DNA from: Camellia lanceoleosa
Taxonomy: Eukaryota > Streptophyta > Magnoliopsida > Ericales > Theaceae
Assembly (NCBI GenBank): GCA_025200525.1
Contig: CM045762.1
Coordinates: 83,729,893 to 83,793,892 of the forward strand
Reading direction: 5' to 3'
Length of the DNA: 64,000 bases
The notes under the pieces are model-generated. The model searched no databases, was not told the DNA's origin, and worked only from the letters and a program-made list of their open reading frames with translations. Position 1 is the first letter of the stretch. Every line of letters begins with the position of its first letter. The translations under genes were made by a program, and so were the position numbers. This document shows, piece by piece, positions 22,088 to 32,100 of the stretch.

Positions 22088-22691
22088 TGAAAGGAGAATT
22101 TGTGCCGAACAAATGGGTCAAACAAAATTTAGATTTTGGGCTATTGTCATGGATCTCTCAATTGAGCTAGAAGGTGGCTAGTTATTGGATCAAGATATCT
22201 AGTCGGCCTAGGCCGAAGGTTAAGCTTGGTTAAATGGTAGCCTAGCTTTCAATTGGGCTAAGGGTCGGTGGCCAATGACTTCGGCCATGCTCTGGAGCTA
22301 AGCAGAATTTACCTTGGAAGGTGAACAAGATTTGATCGAGTTAAAGTGTGGTCAAAGTCGGCAACTTCGCCCTCGACCGGGCTAAGCAAGTCGCCCAAAC
22401 TTCAAAGTGGAACGAGGTTGGCTTGGGTAGGTTCACATAGCCTGACCGGGTTGGAAGTAACTAGCTAAGCACCTCGGATCAAAAGGTCTACAACTTTCCT
22501 TACTCAAAGCTATGTTTGTTTTTGTCTTTTTTCTCTAAGGGTGCTAACTTGACCGTCGGAGAGGTTTTCTAGCAACACATCAGTCGGGTAGCTCACTATC
22601 GTTGTGCTCTCAAGCTATATGACATCGTTTGCAGTGACACAGAGTTTGGACGCAAGGAGTACAGAAGTAAAGAATATTTACTCCCCGTATA
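22088..22691 (+). repeat. 3' LTR of element A, internally shortened
   Basis: Starts TGAAAGGAGAATTTG after GGGCAAT and ends CCCCGTATA. It collinearly matches the 5' LTR on both sides of a gap: GCTAAGCACCTCGGATC is followed directly by AAAAGGTCTACAACTTTCC, which in the 5' LTR are about 300 bp apart. Confidence 0.85.
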
Positions 22692-22696
22692 GTTAT

Positions 22697-23183
22697 CCAT
22701 AAAGTACTGATATTTTTTTTTTCTATTAATAAAAAATAAGAAGAAAATTAAAATAAAAAATAATTAGTAAATAAAATAAAGGGAATCATATATGCAACAA
22801 GTTTAGAGACCCCACCATTTGATATGTGTAGTCATTAAATTCTGTAATTAATTATATGTTTGTAGTCATGTTAATATATACATCTATATAGAAAATTTTA
22901 TAATACATACCTAAAAAAAAAAGTGTATACCATGTATGACCTTCGTAATATTTGATAATGACAAATTGTGGTATTGATTATTATTTATTATGACTCATTG
23001 TTGTGTTACTTATTATTTAGTTGTAACTTCTTGTGATTTTTATTTTGGCTATGATGGAAGAGGTCTTTGGTTATGCCCCAAGTGGTATTTGGTTATGTTT
23101 TATTGTGATGTTAGTTATGATCTATTGTCATTATTATTTTAGTTGACCAAAAAATTCTTTAATTATGGTTTAAATGATGTTTG
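22697..23183. other. AT-rich DNA between elements A and 2
   Basis: Low-complexity AT-rich sequence with repeated TTGGTTATG-like phrases. No gene or element end recognised, apart from the left target duplication of element 2 (GTTAT at 23184-23188) next to it. Confidence 0.5.
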
Positions 23184-23188
23184 GTTAT

Positions 23189-24105
23189 TGTACGGGGGCG
23201 AAATATCCTTTGCTCTCCGTACGCCTTGAACGTTAAGCTTCTGGTGACGGCGTCTATCTCTACAACACAAAAATGATGAGCTACCCGGCGGTGGTGCGCC
23301 GGAAATATCCTCCGACGATCAAGTCAGTTCTTTAAGGAAGAAGACCATGAGAAGAGAGTGTTAGTGAGAGTGAATTCCATTACCTCCAACGTTCGTCTTT
23401 TCCCCTATTTCTAGGCTGGCCATGCAGCCTCAAGATTGTGCGCGCACTATCTCTGCTGTCCTTCCCTGGACAAGTGGCAATGCGTGCCTCTCACCACCTT
23501 ACGCGTGTAAAGGTTTTGTCCTTCCACCAGTACACACAGAACTGTCCCACGGTATTGAGGCGTGCGTGGAGTAGATGTCCTCTCCCTCACGCCATTGGCC
23601 CAGGTAGCACACCCAACCAGGGTACCACGACCGGCCTAGCACTTGTGGGAAATCGTCATCACATGCACTTAACCATGCTATGTTTCACCGACCTATGACT
23701 TAGGATCAGGCGAAAGCCTCACCACCTTAGCCGAACTACCCTCGACCGGTTCGTCCGGACCACCCGGTTGTAGGCATGCTGGCCTACAACCGTTCTTCCT
23801 TCAATCTCGGTCACATGCAACCGCTTTATCTCGGCTGGACGGTCGGAGGCGTACCGACCTCGCCGCATCCTCAGTCTAGCCCGGGTAATCCTTCAGCTCG
23901 GTCAATATTCACCACTGCGGGCTTCACCCGACACGAGCAACCCACAGCTCGGCCATACCAAGATGTTGACCAGTCGACATCTTCCACCGCACAAGCCAAC
24001 CTGTTCGGCCGTTCCAGCCGAGCAATTTGCTCGGCGCCGTGTAGTCCGTAACGCCTGACGTTATCTTTGCTCGGCCGTACTATCCGGCGCGAATCTCCCC
24101 TCTCA
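23189..24105 (-). repeat. 3' LTR of element 2
   Basis: Reads TGTACGGGGGCGAAATATCC at its left and CCCCTCTCA at its right on the + strand; on the coding strand it starts TGAGAGGGGAG and ends CCCCGTACA. Its length equals that of the partner at 47481-48397. Open frames inside it on the + strand are not genes. Confidence 0.92.
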
Positions 24106-24579
24106 ATTGCCCCTTAACCCCATCCAAGCTGATCGTAATTGGGGTTACCACTGTGTCCGAGCTAAGGTCAGATTGCGCTCTTGCTAGGCCGAGCTGGATT
24201 GGGGAAACGTCTATCGCCGAGCCACGGTTAAGTTGCGCCATTACCAAGCCGAGCGTAATTGGGGACCCATCCGTTGCTGAGCCGTTACAATTGCCCGGCC
24301 ATCACCTCCGCAGTCCCATCAAAGGTCGTATAACTGTACTGACAGCCACGTTTTCAGTGCCACGTGTCATCACGCTATTGGGTCGTGCAGCCAGCTGTTC
24401 TGCACGCGCAGAATTCAAACGGCTGCGCCATTTGGGTGGTTTTCCCTCATTTTTTGTGCACAGACCAAGGGTCACTAGGACCCTTCATAGCCTAAACCCA
24501 ATCCTCTCAACCCTTCACTTTCCTTCATCCTCTTCAAGCCAGAAAAACCCTAGCACCCAGTCTCTTCATTCCCTCTACT
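24106..24579 (-). other. polypurine tract and antisense leader region of element 2
   Basis: On the minus strand GGGGTTAAGGGGCAAT directly precedes the 3' LTR and is the likely polypurine tract; element 3 has the same AAGGGGCAAT. The remainder, read on the + strand, holds the presumed promoter and first exon of the antisense gene (CTTCACTTTCCTTCATCCTC), cut by the solo LTR. The repeated AATTGGGG-CGAGC phrases between 24140 and 24270 form an irregular array of about 60 bp. I do not see a clear TATA box here, unlike in the sister elements. Confidence 0.6.
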
Positions 24580-24584
24580 GCTGC

Positions 24585-27500
24585 TGTAGCACGCGCCCGT
24601 GGGGCTTCGCTCTACAGTTCGGACTCCATTTGTGTCGGTTCTAAATCTGAACCAAAGAGTCCAAATCCGGCAAATCGTTTGAGAAAATAGATTTTTTGAA
24701 AAGTAGTGCCAAACATGGACTGCTTTGCCAGATTACAGAGTCGCCACCTAAATATTTTTAATTGGGAAATTTAGAAACCGACTTCGGTCAAGGCCACATG
24801 TCCGTCATCACCAAAGTGGTCTTGGCTCGAGCTTGGGTACGATCGGGAAAGTCGACTATGAGCACCCTTTCGCCGGTCAAGACCGCCTCTACTAAGTGAT
24901 ATCCGTTTTTGAAAACATTATGCGTTCTTATTCCGGTTATTAACCTAGAATTACTATGTGATGCGCACAACACAAAAGTATAGACTAGATTGCCTAACTT
25001 GGAAATAAACATTGCATATCCGTTTTGTCTCGAAAAACGTGTTGTTTTCTTTTGCTACTCGCAAGTAGGCTAAAATGCGGATTTCAATGAGTTGTTCCGA
25101 CTCAAGCAATCCAACCTTCACCCACAGGCATTCAAACAGTTTATCTCACATAAGCACTTAGCCGCATGGTAAGCATACTGTCATGGTAGACATTCACACA
25201 CATGTGATATGCTAAAGCCATAAAAACTTACATCGTACTCCGTGCCAAAACGAAAACCCGGTTAGCAAAACGCGCGTGACCTAGTTCATATTAAGTGGCT
25301 AATGCAACACAGGCAGAAATGCAATCTAGAGTAGGCTCGGCTAACCCTAATCATGGCATGTGAAATGTGATCAAATAGCATGTATTCAATTTGGAATTTG
25401 AAAGTTGCGATGCAGTTTGTATGATGTACCGAGCCCGGTGCATGTAAACAAATGCATGAATGCACGCATGCATTGCATAAGGTATGCTAAAATAGACATG
25501 CCCTAATCTACCATAAGCAGGTAAATAAAAGGGATAGAAAGAAGTGGGGATTGGAAGACATGCACCCACTCACGCACACTTATTACAAATTCGCCCTCGC
25601 TCGGAGGGACCAAATAATAATACAGGCCGAATAAATAATTAACTATTCTAGCTAATTAAATATTACAAATCAACTAAATTAATTAAATCAAATAATTAAT
25701 CTATTTAAGCGATAAATGCCTCGGAAGGAGGGCTGACTGCCGCGTGTGCCCGGGACTCGCTCGGAACTGCACTGCCATGCAAGTGTGCCTCTGTTTCCTC
25801 TGCTCTCCTTCTCTGAAAATTCCCAAAACTTCAGGAGTGCCTCTCAGAGCACTGGGGAGTATCACCGGCTGAGGCAGGGAGCCACCGGCTAAGGAAGAAA
25901 GCCACCGGCTCTGATTTTCATTATCGGCTGCCAAGAGGCAGCCGGTCGGCACTAAAGAGTGCCGATCGGCCCTTTATCCCTGCAGAACCTGCAACTGACA
26001 GCAGCAGAGGAAACCAAAGGCAAGGCAATGCAAATCAAAGCATGTATGCACCAAGCACATCCCTCATCATGCTATGGACTCAAGAGGGCATGTGCCTCGA
26101 TTCCCGGACCATCAATCGCGCATTTCCATGCGTGATGATCCTAAGAACCAAGGGCGCAAATTTGATTTAAAATGCATACAAACCAAGCAAGCACATAAAG
26201 GGGTGCTAAACCTCCATCATGACTTAGTCAAGAGGCTTAACATACATGCCAATGCAATGAGGTCCTAAGCATGTTTTCTATTACGCACACATGGACAATG
26301 GCATGGCATTTATGCGAGCATACAAGCAAGCACATGAACCAAGCATGCAAACCGATTGTAGATTGGGCTTAAACATGAATTGGGCAGCTCTAATAAGGCT
26401 CAAAACAGTGGCCAAAATGCCTAGAAAATGAGACTAAATGCACACACACACATGCACATGTTAAGGCTTAAGACTTAGGCATACAAAGTCAAACTCTCAT
26501 GCACACTTAAGAGGCCAAACATAGACTGATAGCATGCATCAAAAACTCTGAAATTCATGTCAAACATGGTGCCAAATCATGCAATGAAGCATGCCAAACA
26601 AAGCATGCAAATGGCCTAGACTTAAGACAAGTCAATAGGGCATTTAAACCACACTTAGCGCAATCATACATGGCAATATTCAAGCACTTAAAGACAAAGT
26701 TTTAACACATAAAACTAAGCCTAAATGACCACCTAGATGGCATCTAGGAAGCATGGAATCTAAGGCATGCAATAAGGCCTAAACATAGAGCATACAAGAC
26801 ATACTCTTAAAGCATTAACAAGGCCACTAAGGCAATCAAACAAGCATGTATGAAGGACTGAAATGGCATGCTAGATGGTCCCAATCATCAAAAATAAAGC
26901 TAGAATAGCATACCACATATTCATGCTTTTGAGGCCAACAAGCCAAATACAAAGAGGCTACCAAATACATGCCAAGATCGGCCAAAATAGCTATGGACAG
27001 AGCTGAATCATGGCAAAATAAGCTTACAAGCTCCACAAATCTAAGCCTAAAACATGCTAGAAAATAGGGCAAACAACCTAGTCATGTTAAGGCATAAAAG
27101 AGGCATTACGATGCAACTACACTAAGCATGTATAGGAGACCAAAACCAACTTAGAGGCATGTTATATCATGGCAATATAAGCATAGAAAACAGCTCAAAC
27201 ATGCTCGACACACACTCGAGCATGAAGCTCCTTAAGGAAGCAAAATTTGTCCTTTTCAAGGACATCAAGGAGAGGGGGTGGCCCTCTCCTTCTTGAGACT
27301 TCAAGGCATGCTCTTCACCACTGAAATCCCTCAAGATTTCAGTGGTGAAGAGATCCTAAGACCAAAGTCTCGGATCTCTCACAAAATGGCACAAAAGGTG
27401 GCCTTTTCAAGGCCTAAAGGTGGTCAAAGTTCCTCAAACCACAAAACACTCTTAATATACAATAAAGAGGGTCAAAATTCAGAACTTTTATGTGCCAAAC

Positions 27501-28313
27501 ACTAAGCTCAAAAACAGTTCTAAATTAGGTAGAAATGAGTTGCAAAATGGGAAAAAAAGTGCAAGTTTCTCACCCTTGATGACTACCTTCACAAGAGTTG
27601 TTGGTGATGCTTCCTTGAGCTCAAATCCACCAAGAACCTCCAAGAACAGACCTCTGAACCTCGGTTGCAAGGAGAGGGTGAAACACTAGGTGTTTTAGTA
27701 CAATAGTGTGAACTAAACACCTAGTGTACTAAGAAAAAAGAGAGATATGATATATGTATCTAACTTAACCCTAAAAACCAGAGCTCCAAATCTCTAACAA
27801 TGTCTAATGCTCAAAAATCCTAACCCTAAGTCAAGAGGGTGTGCTTTCCTCTTATAGATCTTGTAAACTTACCAGCTATGCAAACAAGACCTCATCCCTC
27901 CATACACGTGTATGGAGGGAAGCAATGCTCAAAAGTCATGCGAAAATATCTCGTAAAGCAAGTGCAGTGGTCGGTCGGGCAAATTGGTCATTTCGCCCAA
28001 AATAGTGCCGACCGGCACAAAATAGTGCCGAGCGGGACTATATAGTGCAGGTGACAACTACAACACCAGGTGGCCTCTAGCCCCAGCCGGTGGTGTGTAG
28101 GGATGCCTCACAAAGCATTCTCTTCCCTTCCAAGGCAAAACACAAGTGTTTGGTGCAAAACCAAACACAAACAGTCGAGTTCGGAGGTCCTGAGGCAAGG
28201 CTCGCACAGCAGAGAACTCCGGGAACTCCAAACGAACACAAACATGGATAATCACCGAGTGTTCCAACGGTGACGTCCAAGTCTTGAGGACGGTCAAAAA
28301 TGGGGTGTCTACA
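24585..28313 (-). mobile_element. apparent 3.7-kb solo LTR nested in element 2
   Basis: Ends are TGTAGCACGCGC (24585) and GGGGTGTCTACA (28313), flanked by a perfect 5-bp duplication GCTGC (24580-24584 and 28314-28318). On the minus strand it starts TGTAGACACCCCATTTTTGAC, a start I associate with long plant Ty3/gypsy LTRs. I found neither end sequence a second time inside, no PBS, and no gag or pol, so a single LTR left by recombination is the simplest reading. A non-autonomous element with very diverged LTRs is possible. Orientation is inferred from the end sequences. The interior is noncoding and rich in CATGC. Confidence 0.75.
27266..27352. other. two strong hairpins inside the solo LTR
   Basis: CTCTTCACCACTGAAATC (27311-27328), loop CCTCAA, and GATTTCAGTGGTGAAGAG (27335-27352) form a perfect 18-bp stem. 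Just before it, AAGGAGAGGG (27267-27276) pairs with CCCTCTCCTT (27282-27291) around a 5-base loop. They could be RNA structures in the U3/R region or a transcript-end signal; no function is established. Confidence 0.7.
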
Positions 28314-28318
28314 GCTGC

Positions 28319-31310
28319 CTTGCCTCACGTTTCTTCTTTGCTCACTCTCTGCCATTTCTGACAGTGCCTTCCATCCCTCGAGGCTCAGCTCAGCTCACCT
28401 CCGTTTTTGGTAAGTTTTTCGTCGCTTGTGCCTTTACTTCCATTTTTCAGTTTTTCAAGTTTTGTTCTTCATGTTTGTGCCACTGTGTTCTTCTGTGGTC
28501 TCAACAATTTCACACCCTAGGAAAACTGGAACTGGTGGAGTGGTGGGGGGCCTTCGTGCCCCTCGATCCATGAAGCCTCTAAGCAAAACCCTTTGAATTT
28601 GATATGAACACTTCGAATCTGGACTGAACCGAGCAAAATGCTCATTTAGATCCGTAGGTAGAGCACCAGGCGAGCAAAAAGCTGTTTGTGGCTTCACGTA
28701 GAAGCTGCGACCGGGCTGGATGTTCAACTAGATCGGCGAGTAGAGTGAACTGAACTAAAACCGTGAAAACTCCGCCTGATACATTGACCGAGCTGAAGGA
28801 TCAACTAGATCCTGCGCGTAGCCTTAACCGAGCTAGAACCGGACTAGGATTAGGCACACATGTAGTTAAACCGAGCTGAGACTTGCCGGTCAAAACACCA
28901 AATCCTTCCCTGAGCTATTTCCATTAGGAGCCGTGCAATATCTGTCGTGCTAACCCTTGGCCTTATTTTTCAACATGCAGAACAAATAGGACCGACCAAG
29001 CCAGTCCAGCATTATAACTGGTGCAGCTCAAAGTCCGAGCAAACACACCAACGTTTTTGACCGAGATACAAAACCGAACAAGACCAACATAAATGGGGAA
29101 GTACCGGTTCATGGTTAGCACGCCCGGTGCAATGACCGAGTTCCGTAAGGAGTACAACGTCCCTAATGACGTCGTCTTAGAGCTCGCTAAGAAGGGAGAT
29201 ACACCATAGGGGGGACTTAGACCGGTGCCCCTTCACGGTCGTTTCCATAGTAGAGGGAGGAGTCTGCTTCCCGGTGCAACCCTTGCTCTGCGAATTTTTG
29301 AGGCAGACAAGGCTTTGCCTGAGCCAAGTTTCCACCAACACGTTCAAGATAATAAATGGCGCCGCCGAGCTGAACCGAAGGCTCGGTCTCAATCTCGGCC
29401 TCACAGAAATTTTCCACCAATACAGCCTTAGTAAAAATAAGGGTGGGTTTTGCTGGTACCTCAAAGTCAAGAAGGGCCGAGCAAAACTCATCGAAGGCAA
29501 CCTAGACAAAGAAGCCAACGATGACGACTTCCTCTAGGTGTCCAGTAATTATGAGGACACAGAGGCGCCCATACCGGGCTGGTACATTAGGAAAGATTTT
29601 GACAGTGCTGGTAAGTGGCCCGGCTGACCGTACTACCTTCTCTCTGCATTTCTTTTTTGTCATCTTTGCCGATCTAACACTTGCCTTCTTCTTGCAGATA
29701 AACACTTGGCAGCTGACTATCATTAGGCCGACCCAGAAGCCATCCGAGCTCTTCTCCGTCACCCTACCGAGGAGAGAGAAGCATCAAAACTGCTCGGTTT
29801 TGAACAAACATACCACTACCAGGCCCCGCGCAAAAGCCGCGTGACCGACTTCCTTCGCACGCCTTCCCCGGAGCCAGATCCAAACTTGCCACCGATCAGA
29901 CTCGTCCCTCTTACCGCCGAGCAAGAAATGGCAAAAATTCGAGCGATCAAGTCTATGATCACTGGAGAGGAGGGCGAGTCCCAGCCTCCAGAAACGACCG
30001 GGGGAACATCCTCTAACCCCGCCAGACAGACAGAAGGAGCGGTGCTCGCCCTGGCCAGCGAACAATAGGGTGGCCGGCCAAAGAAAAGACAGAGGAAGGA
30101 GAAGGCCGGGCAAAGCCTTGTGGATGAAGACTCCACCAAGCTGGCCTTCAACGAGCTTGGCGACCAGGCTGAGCAGCAACAACCCGGCAAATCCAAGGGC
30201 AAGGGACCAGCCACCCCCCCGGTCTGGGCGCCCGAGTTCAGATATCTCGGCCGAAAGGGCTCGCCAAGACTCGGTCTATGCGGACAAGGACTACTCGTTT
30301 GGTTTCAATTTGACCAAGGGGTTGATCCTGCCCGCCGATATGAAAAAGCATGAGGAGCTAGCCGACCTCAAGGTCCTCCGCTCGACGGCAAAATCCATTG
30401 TGCTGGTAAGTTCTCCATTTTTTTTTTCAACTGTTTGCTCGGTTATTGCCCGGTTTCTGGATGCTAACGATTTGTTATTTGCTTGCAGGCCTCGCAGAAG
30501 AATTACCTTGCCCACGATCGCATGATCAAACTGCGGCAAAGTCTGCGCGATGCCATCGCGGAGAACAAGGTCCAGAAGGCCGAGATAGATAAACTCAGGG
30601 CCGAGCAAGACGCGATTCTTGGCCCGATGATGCATGCGGTTGGAGGTCGACCGAGCTGATGCGGACAAGCAAAAGGCCGTGAAGTCGACCAAGGCTCGGT
30701 ACGTCGTCGAGCTGAGGAAGCTTCGCGACGCCAACAAAGAAGCTTTGGAGAAGGCGGTCGAGGTCGCCGAGGACCAAGGATATAAGCAAGGCGAGAAGAC
30801 CTACGAGCGTCAAGTCCAAGCGACCAAGGACATCTTTTTCCAATGCGGCTGGAAAGCTGCCGTGGAAAAAGTTGGTCTGGGTCAGGACTCCGCTATGTTC
30901 GTCAATCCGCCGGCTGCTTATATCCCGGTGTATATGCTGGTGTACTCCAGGGCCGAACAAAATCGACTTATTGTCGAGGCAAGGAAAGAGGCTGAAGAAG
31001 AAGCCGCCGCCGCGGAACAAACCGACCAAACTCTAGCCGAAGCATCTCCAAATGCCGAAGATGAAGTGATTGATCGGGAGGTTCTCACGGTGGAGGGCAT
31101 CGATAATGAAGCCGAGGAAATCCCGCCAGAGCAGACAACGAACGAGCAGACGGAGGATGCCGCCGAGCAGAACCTTGGGCTTGACTGAAGATTTTCTCTT
31201 TCCTTAGTTTTTGTTTTCTTCTTTTTCTTTGTTTGTTTTGCAATGTAACTGGGCTATGCCCCACCTTCTGTACTGAATTTCTTCTATCAATGAAATCTCA
31301 ACTTTTTGCA
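28319..31310 (+). pseudogene. antisense gene of element 2 (gypsy-type transposon domain plus coiled coil)
   Basis: Spliced gene opposite to gag-pol. First noncoding exon ends at 28409 (donor GTAAGT). Exon 2 is 28981-29610 with ATG at 29093 (MGKYRFMVSTPGAMTEFRK), then after a stop and frame change GGVCFPVQPLL, TFKIINGAAELNRRLGLNLG and NDDDFL-stop-VSSNYED. Exon 3 is 29698-30405 (VTDFLRTPSPEPDPNLPP, TAEQEMAK; stops at the LAADYH-stop and SEQ-stop sites). Exon 4 is 30489-31188: LRQSLRDAIAENKVQKAEID, then in another frame a coiled coil (ELRKLRDANKEALEKAVEVA), KDIFFQCGWKAAVEKVGLG and an acidic Glu/Ala tail, TGA at 31186. AATGAA at 31289 may serve polyadenylation. Introns (29611-29697, 30406-30488) have GTAAG/TTGCAG borders. 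Exon structure matches the genes in elements 1 and 3. Confidence 0.8.
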
Positions 31311-31429
31311 CGTTCATTGGCTGTTCCTGTTCGGCTTTCGTATATGTGAATTTCTTGCTTCAAACTTTGATCAACTGGCAGGTCGGCCTAACCGCACAAA
31401 CTGCCGAGCTAAAATAAGCTCACAAGTAG

Positions 31430-31855
31430 TCTAGCCAAGACTAGCAGTTGCACTTTCAAATGAAATGACATTTTGCACCTGTCCGAGCAAAATTCGCTCA
31501 GCCTTGGTCGGTTTACAGACTGTAATTCCAGCAGTTCAATACGGCCGAACAAAAACTAGCTCGCCTTTCAAAATTTTATTATATATATATATATATTTTT
31601 TTTACGCCAATATTTTCCTTTAGCCGAGCAAATCCAGCTCGGCCTTATAACTGTTGTTCAAGACACCAACATTGCCAATTCCGCCGAGCAAAATCCGCTC
31701 GTTTCCCATATTGGACAAGACACCAATACGCCAAATGGGCCAAGCAAAATCAGCTCGGCTCCTACATTGGACAAAACACCAATGTTTTAGTTAGGTTGGT
31801 CATGCCGCCAACATTCCAACTGGGCGAGCTAAACCAGCTCGGCCCTAATGCGCAT
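31430..31855. repeat. irregular 57-60 bp repeats between pol and antisense gene of element 2
   Basis: Units start GCCGAGCAAAATC-GCTCGG and contain GGACAAGACACCAATA; successive starts near 31622, 31682 and 31739 are 57-60 bp apart, with degenerate copies on both sides. A (TA)n/T run lies at 31582-31602. The array occupies the same place in the element as the 102-bp array of element 1, but the unit sequence is different. Confidence 0.7.
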
Positions 31856-32100
31856 TGCTCCATAGGCAAACTGTTTGTGCGGTCTGCTCCCATTCCGAGG
31901 AAAACAGTCCAGTTCCGTCCAGGTCGGCCTTCTTGCCCCTGGCATCCATGATTGCCTTTTGTGTCTTGCTATATCATTGGACAAACATAATACTAAACAA
32001 GAAGGGACTAATTTTCATTACAAAAACATTGCTATCTTTTACATCAAGTGCCAAAGGGCTATGGGTCTAGGAAAGCTAAACAACATAAGAAAATTACATT

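Larger units (their letters stand above)
20138..22691 (+). mobile_element. element A: internally deleted Tat-family LTR retrotransposon
   Basis: A 5' LTR (20138-21004) and a 3' LTR (22088-22691) enclose about 1.1 kb. Both LTRs start TGA[GA]AGG[GA]GAATTT and end CCGTATA or CCTGTATA. The flanking 5-bp duplication GTTAT is perfect (20133-20137 and 22692-22696). Just after the 5' LTR is TGATACCATCTGTGGGAA (21007-21024), a variant of the element 2 PBS TGGCGTCGTCTGTGGGAA. Just before the 3' LTR is GGGCAAT. Only the gag start and the 5' end of the antisense gene remain; protease, RT, RNase H and integrase are gone. The 3' LTR lacks roughly 300 bp present in the 5' LTR (around 20500-20800). Confidence 0.9.

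Noticed and set aside
23438..24051. Frames of 86 and 91 codons that are repeated at 47730-48343
   Set aside because: Both copies lie inside the LTRs of element 2; their similarity comes from LTR identity, not gene duplication.
24153..24644. A 163-codon + strand frame as a gene
   Set aside because: It starts in the element 2 leader and crosses the solo LTR border at 24585, so it is a chance frame.
29784..30214. Two 132-codon minus-strand frames
   Set aside because: They are reverse-strand shadows of the antisense gene exon 3 of element 2 and contain no known domain.
30070..30525. A 151-codon + strand frame in element 2
   Set aside because: It overlaps the antisense gene in another frame and reads through its intron; the domain similarity to elements 1 and 3 lies in the other frames.
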